Shown here: positions 1-7,174 of the stretch, in pieces
Layout: the number at the start of each line of letters is the position of its first letter
Position numbering within the stretch: the stretch's first letter is position 1
Assembly (NCBI GenBank): GCA_900544245.1
Contig: UQUH01000046.1
Span: forward strand, 1-13,177
From: an uncultured Coriobacteriaceae bacterium
Lineage (GTDB): Bacteria; Actinomycetota; Coriobacteriia; Coriobacteriales; QAMH01
Length of the DNA stretch: 13,177 nt
Reading direction: 5' to 3'
The notes under the pieces: model-generated
What the model saw: only the letters and a program-made list of their open reading frames with translations
The model's database searches: none
What the model was told of the DNA's origin: nothing
Program-made: the position numbers and the translations under genes

Positions 1-1389
1 ATCACCGAGGCCGCCCGCGTCTACGCCGCGGCCAAGCCCGCGCAGATCGCGTGGGGCCTGGCCATCGACATGAAGTCGAACGGCATGCAAGCCGGGCACT
101 GCATCCTCGCGCTCGAGGCCATCACCGGCAATCTCGACGTTCCCGGCGGCCAGCTCGTGGGTGACGTCAACGACGGACTCGAGCTCGGCTTTGGCTGGAA
201 AGAGCTCGGCCCCGAGCTGCAGGAGAAGATACTCGGCCTCAAGCGCTATCCGGCCATGGTCAGCTTCGTGCTCAACGCGCATTGCGACATGGTTCTCGAC
301 GCGCTCGAGACCAGTGAGCCCTATGCCTTCAAGATGGCGGGTTTCGAGGATTGCAACGGTCTGGCCGGCACGGATTGTGCCCAACCGCAGCGCTGGCACG
401 ATGCGTACCAGAACCTCGAGTGGTGCTTCGGTATCGACGTGTGGCTCACGCCCACGATTCAGGCGACGTGCGAGCTGTTCTTGCCGCTGTCGTCGACGGT
501 CGAGCACGACAGCGTGGTCTATAGCCATTACGGCGCCTCGCCCATCACCATGGGCGCTGTCAACAAGTCCATCACGGTGGGCGAGGGCAAGGGCGATGCC
601 GAGATCATGTACGAGATCGGCCGTCGGTGCATGCCCATCAACTTCGGACGCTTCGCGAATTTCTACGAGTTTCTCGAGTATTACCGCCTCAACGGCAAAA
701 CCACCTTCGAGGAGCTGCGCGAGGAGGTCGTCCACCAGAAGACCGAGACGCTATCCTATCGCAAATACGAGACCGGCAAGCTGCGTCCCGACGGCATGCC
801 CGGCTTCAACACCCCGACCGGCCGCGTCGAGCTCTACTCGACGATGTTCCGCCAGTTCGGGGTCGATCCGTTGCCGTACTACGAGGAACCCCAGCTCTCG
901 CCGGTATCCACGCCCGAGAAGATGGAAGAGTACCCGTTCGTGCTCACCACGGGCGCCCGTACCTACTGCTACTTCCACTCGGAGGGCAAGCAGATCCCGT
1001 ACCTGCGAGAGATCAATCCGGACCCGCTCATCGAGATCAATCCGCAGGACGCCCTCGAGCTCGGCATCGCCGATGGCCAGTGGGTGCGCGTGAGCAACCC
1101 CTTTGGTTCATGCGTGCTCAAGGCCAAGGTCACCCAGACGGTATATCCGGGGCTGGTCATGGCCCAGCACGGCTTCTGGTTCCCCGAGGAGGACGGCGAG
1201 GAGCCTCACCTCTACGACGTATGGCGTTCCAACATCAACCTGCTCATGCCTCATTTCTACGTGGGCGAGCTCGGCTTCGGCGCGCCGTACAAGTGCCTGA
1301 TCTGCAAGGTCGAGCCCATCGAGGAGAGCCACGACACCGACATGCAGGCGATTTGGAATCGCTACAGCCAGCTCGCCACACCGGAGTAG
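1..1389 (+). CDS. Molybdopterin-dependent oxidoreductase catalytic subunit, C-terminal part (5' truncated by window)
   Basis: The frame is open from base 1 (it begins ITEAARVYAA) to a TAG at 1387-1389, giving 462 visible residues; the start lies upstream. It is the C-terminal part of a DMSO-reductase-family Mo/W-bis-PGD enzyme. The visible part covers the end of the central domains (ALEAITGNLDVPGG, typical of the family) and the C-terminal beta-barrel domain that binds the second pterin (EYPFVLTTGARTYCYFHSEG, then NPQDALELGIADGQWVRV). It aligns without large gaps to the next gene, starting near that protein's residue 320, so the full enzyme is probably about 770-790 aa with the same N-terminal Fe-S domain. 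It carries an extra ~15-residue tail (ending YSQLATPE) that the paralog lacks. The substrate is unknown; reductive or hydrolytic chemistry on an aromatic or similar compound is an inference from relatives and neighbours. The metal ligand lies outside the window. Family assignment is firm. Confidence 0.93.
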   Translation: MTEAARVYAAAKPAQIAWGLAIDMKSNGMQAGHCILALEAITGNLDVPGGQLVGDVNDGLELGFGWKELGPELQEKILGLKRYPAMVSFVLNAHCDMVLDALETSEPYAFKMAGFEDCNGLAGTDCAQPQRWHDAYQNLEWCFGIDVWLTPTIQATCELFLPLSSTVEHDSVVYSHYGASPITMGAVNKSITVGEGKGDAEIMYEIGRRCMPINFGRFANFYEFLEYYRLNGKTTFEELREEVVHQKTETLSYRKYETGKLRPDGMPGFNTPTGRVELYSTMFRQFGVDPLPYYEEPQLSPVSTPEKMEEYPFVLTTGARTYCYFHSEGKQIPYLREINPDPLIEINPQDALELGIADGQWVRVSNPFGSCVLKAKVTQTVYPGLVMAQHGFWFPEEDGEEPHLYDVWRSNINLLMPHFYVGELGFGAPYKCLICKVEPIEESHDTDMQAIWNRYSQLATPE

Positions 1390-1500
1390 GGGAGGGGAGG
1401 ATTCTGGGAGATTGCCATTTTGGCCGGGGCGGTCACGCATCGCGAGACATCCTCGTCCAGGCAGAGAGAGAAGCACGACAAGAGAGGAAAGGAAGGAAAC

Positions 1501-3792
1501 GTGACTACAACAGCTAAGATCGATAGCGGTATCGAAAACTTTAAGAACGACCTGGGCAAGCCGTGGCGTTACGAGGAAGACGGATATACCGTCACCCGTG
1601 CGTGCGCCTGGTCGGCTCCGGGTTGCCATCCCGTCGGATGCGGCGTCAAGCTCTACGTGAACAAGGACGGCATTCTCGAGAAGGTCGAGGGTGACGAGAA
1701 CCAGCCCATCACGCAGGGTCGCCTCTGCATGCGTTGCCTGACCCTCACCGACTTCACCTATCATCCGGACCGCGTCATCTATCCCATGAAGCGCGCCAAG
1801 GAGGATCGCGGCAAGGACAAGTGGGAGCGCATCACCTGGGACGAGGCCTATGACATCATCGAGGAGAACATCCAGGGTCTTAAGGAGAAGTACGGTCCCG
1901 AGTCCATCGTCGTCTTCGGTGGTACCGGCCGCGAGGGTGGTCCCATGTGCGGTCCCTACGGCGCTGCAATGATCGGCACGCCCAACGCCTGCTACACCCA
2001 GTCCGGCTATGCCTGCTACATCCCGCGTGTCGCCGCTGGTACGTACGTCGCGGGCGTGACCTATCCCGAGATGGACTACGCCGGCGGCCTGCCCGGTCGC
2101 TACGACGACCCGATGTACAAGATTCCCGAGGTCATGATCACCTGGGGCAAGGAGCCGCTTCCCTCCAACGGCGATGGCTTCTTCGGGCATTCCGTCATCG
2201 ACGTCATGAAGCGCGGCAGCAAGCTCATCTCGATTGACCCGCGTTCCAACTGGCTGTCTACGCGTGCGGTTTATCATCTGCAGCTTCGCCCCGGTACGGA
2301 TACCGCCCTGGGCATGGCGATGCTCAACATCATCATCTCCGAGGACCTCTACGATCACGAGTTCGTCGACAAGTACTGCTACGGTTTCGAGCAGCTTGCC
2401 GAGCGCGTGAAGACCATGACCCCCGAAATGGCCGCAGAGATCTGCGACCTGGATGTCGAGGACATCTACGGCGCGACGCGCATGTACGCGAATGCCGAAA
2501 ACGCCGCAATTTTGTGGGGCCTCGCCACTGACCAGAAGGCAAACGGCACCCAATCCGGTCACACCATCATCGCGCTCGAGGCCATCACCGGCAATCTCGA
2601 CGTTCCCGGCGGCCAGTTGCTCGGTGACGTGAGCGATTCACTCGGAGACCTCGGCTTTGGCTGGAAGGAGCTCGGCCCCGAGCTGCAGAACAAGATCATT
2701 GGCTTGTACGAGTATCCCGCCTATGTCGGTATGGTGCTCAACTCTCATGCCGACCTCACGCTCGAGGCGATGGAGACGGGCGAGCCGTACGAGATTCACG
2801 GTGGCTTCATCGCATCGACCAACCTGCTTGCCGGAACCTGCGCCGCCCAACCCAAGCGCTGGCATGACGCCATGGTCAAGCTCGACTTCGTCTTCGCGGC
2901 CGACTGCTGGATTACCCCGACCGTCCAGTGCTGCGCCGACGTCATCCTGCCGCTCGCAACGTACGCCGAGCGCCAGTCCATGGTCGGCACGCATTACGGA
3001 GCGTCGCCCAATATGCTCGGTGCCGTCGTCGATGCCGTCAAGGTGGGCGAGACCAAGGGCGACCTCGAGATTCAATACGAGCTCGGTTGCCGCCTCAATC
3101 CTGGCACCTACGAGCGCTTCAAGGATTTCGAGGACTTCCGTGCCGAGTTCCGCCTGGGCAATCTTGGCATGAGCTACGAGGAGCTGCGCGAGAAGGTCGT
3201 CGTTCAGCGCAACGTCAGCTACAAGAAGTACGAGACCGGCAAGCTGCGCCCCGACGGCAAGCCCGGCTTCAACACGCCGACCGGCCGCGTCGAGCTCTAC
3301 TCGACGATGTACAAGCAGTTTGGCGAGGATCCGCTACCGTACTACGAGGAGCCGCAGCGCTCGCCGGTCTCCACGCCCGAGCTCATGGAGGAGTACCCGT
3401 TCGTGCTCACGACTGGTGCGCGCACCTATGCGTATTTCCACTCCGAGGGCAAGCAGATTCCCCTGCTGCGCGAGGTCAATCCCGACCCCCTGCTCGAAAT
3501 TAACCCCAAGGACGCGGAGGAGCTCGGCATCGTCGACGGCGAGTGGGTCAACGTCGAGAACGAGTTTGGAAAGTGCCAGCTCAAGGCGAAACTCACCCCG
3601 ATCGTGAAGCGTGGCGTCGTGCACGCCCAGCATGGGTTCTGGTTCCCCGAGGAAGATGGCGAGGAGCCGCATCTGTTCGGCGTCTGGCGTTGCAACATCA
3701 ACGAGCTCATTCCGCACAAGTTCGTCGGCAAGCTCGGCTTCGGCGCGCCATTCAAATGCGTCATCTGCAAGGTCGAGAAGCTGGGTAAATAG
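1501..3792 (+). CDS. Molybdopterin-dependent oxidoreductase catalytic subunit, complete (soluble, catechol-dehydroxylase/acetylene-hydratase-like group)
   Basis: A 763-aa Mo/W-bis-PGD enzyme. I chose the GTG start at 1501 because a strong ribosome site (AAGGAAGG) sits 6-7 bases upstream; the ATG at 1420 would add a 27-residue charged leader with no homology in style. The N-terminal [4Fe-4S] domain has Cys35, Cys42, Cys47 and Cys76 (C-x6-C-x4-C-x28-C), with an extra Cys79. There follow YHPDRVIYPMKR (87-98), a typical family segment, and WERITWDEA (108-116). The likely metal ligand is Cys172 in YACYIPR, by position relative to the Cys/SeCys of formate dehydrogenases; this is inferred. The pterin-binding segment IDPRSNW...LRPGTDTAL spans about 245-270. 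The C-terminal beta-barrel domain runs from about 640. There is no Tat signal, so it should be cytoplasmic. It lies 111 bp after its paralog and 11 bp before a ferredoxin, its probable electron partner. Related Eggerthellaceae enzymes dehydroxylate catechols, but the substrate here is not determined. Confidence 0.92.
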   Translation: MTTTAKIDSGIENFKNDLGKPWRYEEDGYTVTRACAWSAPGCHPVGCGVKLYVNKDGILEKVEGDENQPITQGRLCMRCLTLTDFTYHPDRVIYPMKRAKEDRGKDKWERITWDEAYDIIEENIQGLKEKYGPESIVVFGGTGREGGPMCGPYGAAMIGTPNACYTQSGYACYIPRVAAGTYVAGVTYPEMDYAGGLPGRYDDPMYKIPEVMITWGKEPLPSNGDGFFGHSVIDVMKRGSKLISIDPRSNWLSTRAVYHLQLRPGTDTALGMAMLNIIISEDLYDHEFVDKYCYGFEQLAERVKTMTPEMAAEICDLDVEDIYGATRMYANAENAAILWGLATDQKANGTQSGHTIIALEAITGNLDVPGGQLLGDVSDSLGDLGFGWKELGPELQNKIIGLYEYPAYVGMVLNSHADLTLEAMETGEPYEIHGGFIASTNLLAGTCAAQPKRWHDAMVKLDFVFAADCWITPTVQCCADVILPLATYAERQSMVGTHYGASPNMLGAVVDAVKVGETKGDLEIQYELGCRLNPGTYERFKDFEDFRAEFRLGNLGMSYEELREKVVVQRNVSYKKYETGKLRPDGKPGFNTPTGRVELYSTMYKQFGEDPLPYYEEPQRSPVSTPELMEEYPFVLTTGARTYAYFHSEGKQIPLLREVNPDPLLEINPKDAEELGIVDGEWVNVENEFGKCQLKAKLTPIVKRGVVHAQHGFWFPEEDGEEPHLFGVWRCNINELIPHKFVGKLGFGAPFKCVICKVEKLGK

Positions 3793-3803
3793 GAGGAGAC
3801 GTC

Positions 3804-4151
3804 ATGAGAAACGGACTGTTGATCGATTACGAGTTTTGCACGGGCTGCCAGTCCTGCGAGGTCGCCTGCCAGAAGGAGCACGGTTTCGAGGCCGGCACTT
3901 GGGGTATTCGCGTGCTTGACGAAGGCCCTTGGGAAGTCGACGAGAAGACCATGAACTGGAACAAGATTCCCACGCCCACGACCCTGTGCGATCTGTGCGC
4001 TGACCGTACGGCGAAGGGCAAACTTCCCACGTGCGTGCATCACTGCCTGGCTGCCGTCATGAAGTACGGCCCCATCGACGAGCTCGTCAAGGAGATGGAC
4101 AAGAAACCGAACCAGGTCATGTTCGTACCAGGACCCTATATCTGCAAGTGA
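3804..4151 (+). CDS. Two-[4Fe-4S] ferredoxin-type electron-transfer subunit
   Basis: A 115-aa DmsB/NrfC-type iron-sulfur protein, shortened to two clusters. Cysteines lie at 12, 15, 18, 22 (C-x2-C-x2-C-x3-C) and 62, 65, 77, 81 (C-x2-C-x11-C-x3-C). In this fold each cluster takes three Cys from one motif and the last from the other. A lone Cys114 sits next to the C-terminus. The ATG at 3804 follows a GGAGGAG site that overlaps the stop codon region of the Mo enzyme 11 bp upstream, so the two are co-translated. It should pass electrons to the adjacent molybdopterin subunit, and perhaps to both paralogs. No membrane-anchor gene of the DmsC or NrfD type follows, so its own donor is probably soluble. 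An inverted repeat just after the stop suggests the transcript ends here. Family assignment is firm; pairing is inferred from position. Confidence 0.92.
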   Translation: MRNGLLIDYEFCTGCQSCEVACQKEHGFEAGTWGIRVLDEGPWEVDEKTMNWNKIPTPTTLCDLCADRTAKGKLPTCVHHCLAAVMKYGPIDELVKEMDKKPNQVMFVPGPYICK

Positions 4152-4157
4152 CGTTTC

Positions 4158-4184
4158 GAGGGCCGGGTCTCGTACCCGGCCCTC
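4158..4184 (+). terminator. Hairpin after ferredoxin gene, probable terminator
   Basis: A perfect 11-bp stem (GAGGGCCGGGT / ACCCGGCCCTC) with a 5-base loop (CTCGT) starts 7 bases after the ferredoxin stop codon. The T-rich tract after it is weak (TCCGTT), so termination may be partial or the hairpin may serve as a 3' mRNA stabiliser. Its position marks the likely end of the Mo-enzyme transcription unit. Confidence 0.65.
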
Positions 4185-4199
4185 TCCGTTCGCCCTGCC

Positions 4200-4230
4200 G
4201 CGGGACACGGTCCCCGTCCGTTTGTCCTGC
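4200..4230. repeat. REP-like imperfect inverted repeat
   Basis: The outer arms GCGGGACA and TGTCCTGC pair with one G-U. Inside them CGG pairs with CCG, with a 2-base bulge. The core (GGTCCCCGTCC) resembles the GGGACxGTCCC type of REP/RAYT-associated palindrome seen scattered in many genomes. It lies between the terminator-like hairpin and the ribosome site of the next gene. Assignment to a REP family is from memory of the pattern, not from counting copies. Confidence 0.45.
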
Positions 4231-4252
4231 GCCCATCTACCAAGGAGGGAAC

Positions 4253-6202
4253 ATGGCATCTTTCAATGATTACGAGTACGTCTTCACGCCACTTAAGGTG
4301 GGGCGTCAGGTCCTGAAGAATCGCATCATCTTCTCGCCGATGGTTTCCGATTACGCCACCGCCAACGGCGAGCCCACCCAGGGATACATCGACTTCGTCG
4401 AGGAGCAGGCAAAGACCGGGGCGGCGCTCATCACGCTGGGTGCGACGCCGGTCAATTGGGATACCGCGCCTGACTATCCCGCCGAGCTCAACGTTACCGA
4501 GGACACGCGCATCAACGGTCTCGTGTTGCTATCCGAGGTCGCTCATCGCCATGGTGCCAAGATTTCGGTCGAGCTCGTCCATGCCGGCCGCGGCGTGCAT
4601 CCCGAGCTCATCCAGAGCGAGTACGGTCTTGCACCCACGCCGCTGCCCATTCCCGGGCAGTACCCCTATCTCAAGGAGATGGAGTTCCGCGACATGGAGA
4701 ACATCATCGCGGACTACGTTGACTGCGCGGTGCGGTTGAAGAAGGCCCAGTTCGACGGCGTGAACATCCACGCTGCCCACGGTAACCTGATTGCCGCTTT
4801 CCTGTCTCCGCTCACCAATCATCGCAACGACAACTTCGGCGGCAGCTTCGAGAACCGCTGCCGGTTCCCGCTCATGCTGCTCAAGGCCGTGCGCGAAGCC
4901 GTCGGCGACGATTTCATGCTCGACATGCGCATCAGCGGTGACGAGATGGTCGATGGTGGCATGAGGGTCGAGGAGGTCATCGAGTTTCTCAAGCTTGCAC
5001 AGGAGTATCTCGACATGGTCAACATCTCGGCCGGGCTCATCGTCGATTGGCGCGCGCAGTTCTTCACCATGCCGCCGTACTATCAGCCCCATTGTCTCAA
5101 CCGCGAGCTTTCCCGCAAGGTCAAGGAATGCAAGGACATCACCATTCCCGTCTCCGTCGTCGGATGCATCACCAACATCGACGAAGCCGAGGACATCATC
5201 GCAAGCGGGGCGGCAGATGCGTGCTACATCGCGCGTGCGCTGCTGGCCGATACCGAGATTCTCAAGAAGTCGTATCGCGGCGAACCCGAGACGGTGCGTC
5301 CGTGCCTGCGCTGCCATTCGTGTGCGGCAGGTGGGGGCAATCACATGTCGTGCGCGGTCAACCCCCAACTCGGACGCGGGTATCGCTACTGGGAAATCCT
5401 GCCGGCGTCCAAGAGCAAGAAGGTCGTCATCGTTGGCGGCGGCCCGGCCGGCATGATGGCCGCGCAGACCGCCATCAAACGCGGTCACGAGGTCGTCCTG
5501 TTCGAGAAGTCCGCATCGTTGGGCGGAGCGCTCAATGACATCAACAAGCTGCCGTTCAAGGGCGATTTGCTGAGGTATACCGATTGGGATGTCAAGCAGA
5601 CCATGGAGTGCGGTGCCGACGTGCGCCTCAACACCGAGGCGACCCCGGACCTCGTCATGGCCGAGAATCCCGATGCCCTCATCGTCGCGCTTGGCTCCAA
5701 GCCCTTCGACCCGCCGGTGCCCGGGCTTGACCGTGACAACGTCTATGGCGTGCGCGACGTCGACTCGGGTCGCAAGAAGGTCAGCGGCAAAGTCGTCGTC
5801 TGCGGCGGCGGGGCGAGTGGTTGCGAATCGGCCCTGGCCCTTGCCATGGAGGGCTGCGAGGTCACGCTCGTCGATCGCGTCGAGGCCGACAGATTTGCCG
5901 GCGGCATGATCCACATCACGCGCGGCATGCTCATGGCGCTGCTCGAGGAATACGGCGTGCGCATCCTGGACGACCGCAATGTCGAGGCAATCGACGAAGA
6001 CGGCGTGCACATCCAGGACAGGAACTGGCGCCGCGAGGTCATCCCGGCTGACTACGTCGTCAATGCCATGGGCATCATCCCCGCCGCGCCCGACGAGTTC
6101 CGCGAGCTCGTTCCCGAGACCTACGTCGTGGGCGACTGTTCCGACATCGGGACCATCAAGAAGGCGAATCACAGCGGATTCGACGCTGCCATGGAGATAT
6201 AG
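4253..6202 (+). CDS. OYE-family NADH:flavin oxidoreductase with [4Fe-4S] and FAD domains (BaiCD/BaiH/2,4-dienoyl-CoA-reductase type), copy 1
   Basis: A 649-aa ene-reductase-type enzyme. The ATG at 4253 follows a strong AAGGAGGGA site. The N-terminal FMN TIM barrel (about 1-345) begins YVFTPLKVG...LKNRIIFSPM and has HAGR at 110-113 and HAAHGN at 173-178. Then come Cys351, 354, 357, 367 (C-x2-C-x2-C-x9-C) for one [4Fe-4S] cluster, a Rossmann fold with GGGPAG at 395-400 for FAD, and a second nucleotide-binding motif (VVVCGGGASG) for NAD(P)H. Family members pass hydride from NAD(P)H through FAD, Fe-S and FMN to an activated C=C bond. At 178 there is Asn where the family usually has the catalytic Tyr (HGY), so the proton donor differs or the reaction is not standard. 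No signal peptide is seen, so it is cytoplasmic. It is a paralog of the enzyme two genes downstream. The substrate is unknown; an enone of plant or steroid origin is a guess from bai and equol clusters. Confidence 0.93.
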   Translation: MASFNDYEYVFTPLKVGRQVLKNRIIFSPMVSDYATANGEPTQGYIDFVEEQAKTGAALITLGATPVNWDTAPDYPAELNVTEDTRINGLVLLSEVAHRHGAKISVELVHAGRGVHPELIQSEYGLAPTPLPIPGQYPYLKEMEFRDMENIIADYVDCAVRLKKAQFDGVNIHAAHGNLIAAFLSPLTNHRNDNFGGSFENRCRFPLMLLKAVREAVGDDFMLDMRISGDEMVDGGMRVEEVIEFLKLAQEYLDMVNISAGLIVDWRAQFFTMPPYYQPHCLNRELSRKVKECKDITIPVSVVGCITNIDEAEDIIASGAADACYIARALLADTEILKKSYRGEPETVRPCLRCHSCAAGGGNHMSCAVNPQLGRGYRYWEILPASKSKKVVIVGGGPAGMMAAQTAIKRGHEVVLFEKSASLGGALNDINKLPFKGDLLRYTDWDVKQTMECGADVRLNTEATPDLVMAENPDALIVALGSKPFDPPVPGLDRDNVYGVRDVDSGRKKVSGKVVVCGGGASGCESALALAMEGCEVTLVDRVEADRFAGGMIHITRGMLMALLEEYGVRILDDRNVEAIDEDGVHIQDRNWRREVIPADYVVNAMGIIPAAPDEFRELVPETYVVGDCSDIGTIKKANHSGFDAAMEI

Positions 6203-6224
6203 CGAACGTATGTGAGGGACAGGC

Positions 6225-6258
6225 CGATGTGTCAGGGGCCCGGTCCCCTGACACATCG
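6225..6258. repeat. Perfect 14-bp-stem inverted repeat (REP-like palindrome)
   Basis: The arms CGATGTGTCAGGGG and CCCCTGACACATCG are perfectly complementary around a 6-base loop (CCCGGT). It fills most of the gap between the first OYE gene and the SDR gene, ending about 34 bases before the SDR start. There is no T-tract on either strand, so an intrinsic terminator is unlikely. In RNA it would form a very stable hairpin that could protect the upstream message or dampen read-through. The TGTCAGGGG...CCCCTGACA pattern resembles dispersed REP elements of related genomes; copy number cannot be checked here. Confidence 0.85.
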
Positions 6259-6292
6259 AATCGCACGTGAGAGAACGAGGAAGGGAATCGAC

Positions 6293-7111
6293 ATGGACAA
6301 GATCATCATCGAGCCCATCACCAGCATGAAGAACGCGTTTTCCGTCGCCGGCCAAAACGTCGTCATCACCGGTGGCAATCGCGGCCTGGGGCGTGGAATC
6401 GCGCAGGCGTTCGCAGAGTGCGGCGCCAACGTCGCCATCCTGTGTCGTAACGAGGCCTCTGGCAACGAGGCCGCCGAGCAACTGCGCTTGCTTGGATCGC
6501 GCGCCCTCGCCGTGAAGTGCGACGTGGGGGACTTCGATTCCGTGCTGAGGGCCAAGGAGGTCGTCGCCAGGGAGTTCGACCATATCGACACGCTTGTCAA
6601 CAACGCGGGCATTGACGGCAAGCACGGCGTCTTCGACGATGCGCGCCTCGAGGAGTTCAAGCGCGTCATGAACGTTAACCTCGACGGTGTCGCGGCGATG
6701 ATCCAGGTCTTTGGCCAGTGGATGATGGACGAGGGGCGCGGTGGCGAGATCATCAACATCTCGTCGATTGGCGGCCAGGCCATTGGCGATCCGCGCGCGC
6801 ATCCCATGCCCTCGTACAACGCATCGAAGGCGGCGCTTGACCATCTGACCAGGCACCTGAGCATCGTCATGGGCGATTACGGCATTCGCGTGAACGCCAT
6901 CGCCCCTGGTCCTACGCATTCGGATCTGGATGCCGGCCTTCCGCCGTCCATCACGCAGTTCATCGACGAGACCATGCCCATGCATCGCTTTGGTGAGCCG
7001 CTCGAAATTGGCGCCCTGGCGGTGTTCCTGGCCTCGCCTGCCGCTGCGCAGATTACGGGCGTCGTCGCCAACCATGACGGCGGCACCATGTGCGTTGGCC
7101 TGACGTTCTAG
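6293..7111 (+). CDS. Short-chain dehydrogenase/reductase (SDR), classical type
   Basis: A 272-aa cytoplasmic SDR. I chose the ATG at 6293, preceded by GGAAGGGA; the in-frame ATG at 6212 would be translated through the palindrome and adds 27 residues without family features. Cofactor motif TGGNRGLG is at 26-33, NNAG at 103-106, and the catalytic set is Asn129 (NVNL), Ser157/158 (NISS), Tyr175 and Lys179 (YNASK). The second beta strand ends in CRN (51-53) without the Asp typical of NAD-specific members, which favours NADP(H). The C-terminal PGPTHSDLD segment forms part of the substrate loop. It reversibly reduces a ketone to an alcohol; the substrate is unknown. Its place between two OYE enzymes recalls BaiA in bile-acid clusters and dihydrodaidzein reductase in equol clusters. 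Phloroglucinol reductase is also an SDR, which may matter given the transhydroxylase-like operon at 10812-13177. Confidence 0.93.
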   Translation: MDKIIIEPITSMKNAFSVAGQNVVITGGNRGLGRGIAQAFAECGANVAILCRNEASGNEAAEQLRLLGSRALAVKCDVGDFDSVLRAKEVVAREFDHIDTLVNNAGIDGKHGVFDDARLEEFKRVMNVNLDGVAAMIQVFGQWMMDEGRGGEIINISSIGGQAIGDPRAHPMPSYNASKAALDHLTRHLSIVMGDYGIRVNAIAPGPTHSDLDAGLPPSITQFIDETMPMHRFGEPLEIGALAVFLASPAAAQITGVVANHDGGTMCVGLTF

Positions 7112-7174
7112 GAGAATAGCCCGCACGGGAGGCGCGCCAGCGCAGTCCGCATTTCGAAGAATCGAGGAGTCGCC

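Noticed and set aside
1420..1500. Upstream ATG extension of the complete Mo enzyme
   Set aside because: It adds a 27-residue Arg/Lys/Ser-rich leader without a twin-arginine plus hydrophobic core, and a strong ribosome site favours the GTG at 1501.
1108..2562. 484-codon minus-strand open frame opposite the two Mo enzymes
   Set aside because: It spans the end of one real gene, the intergenic gap and the start of another; composition is low-complexity V/D/G/L without motifs.
7121..7130. Small CCCG-CA-CGGG hairpin between SDR and second OYE
   Set aside because: A 4-bp stem with a 2-base loop is too short and common in GC-rich DNA to call.
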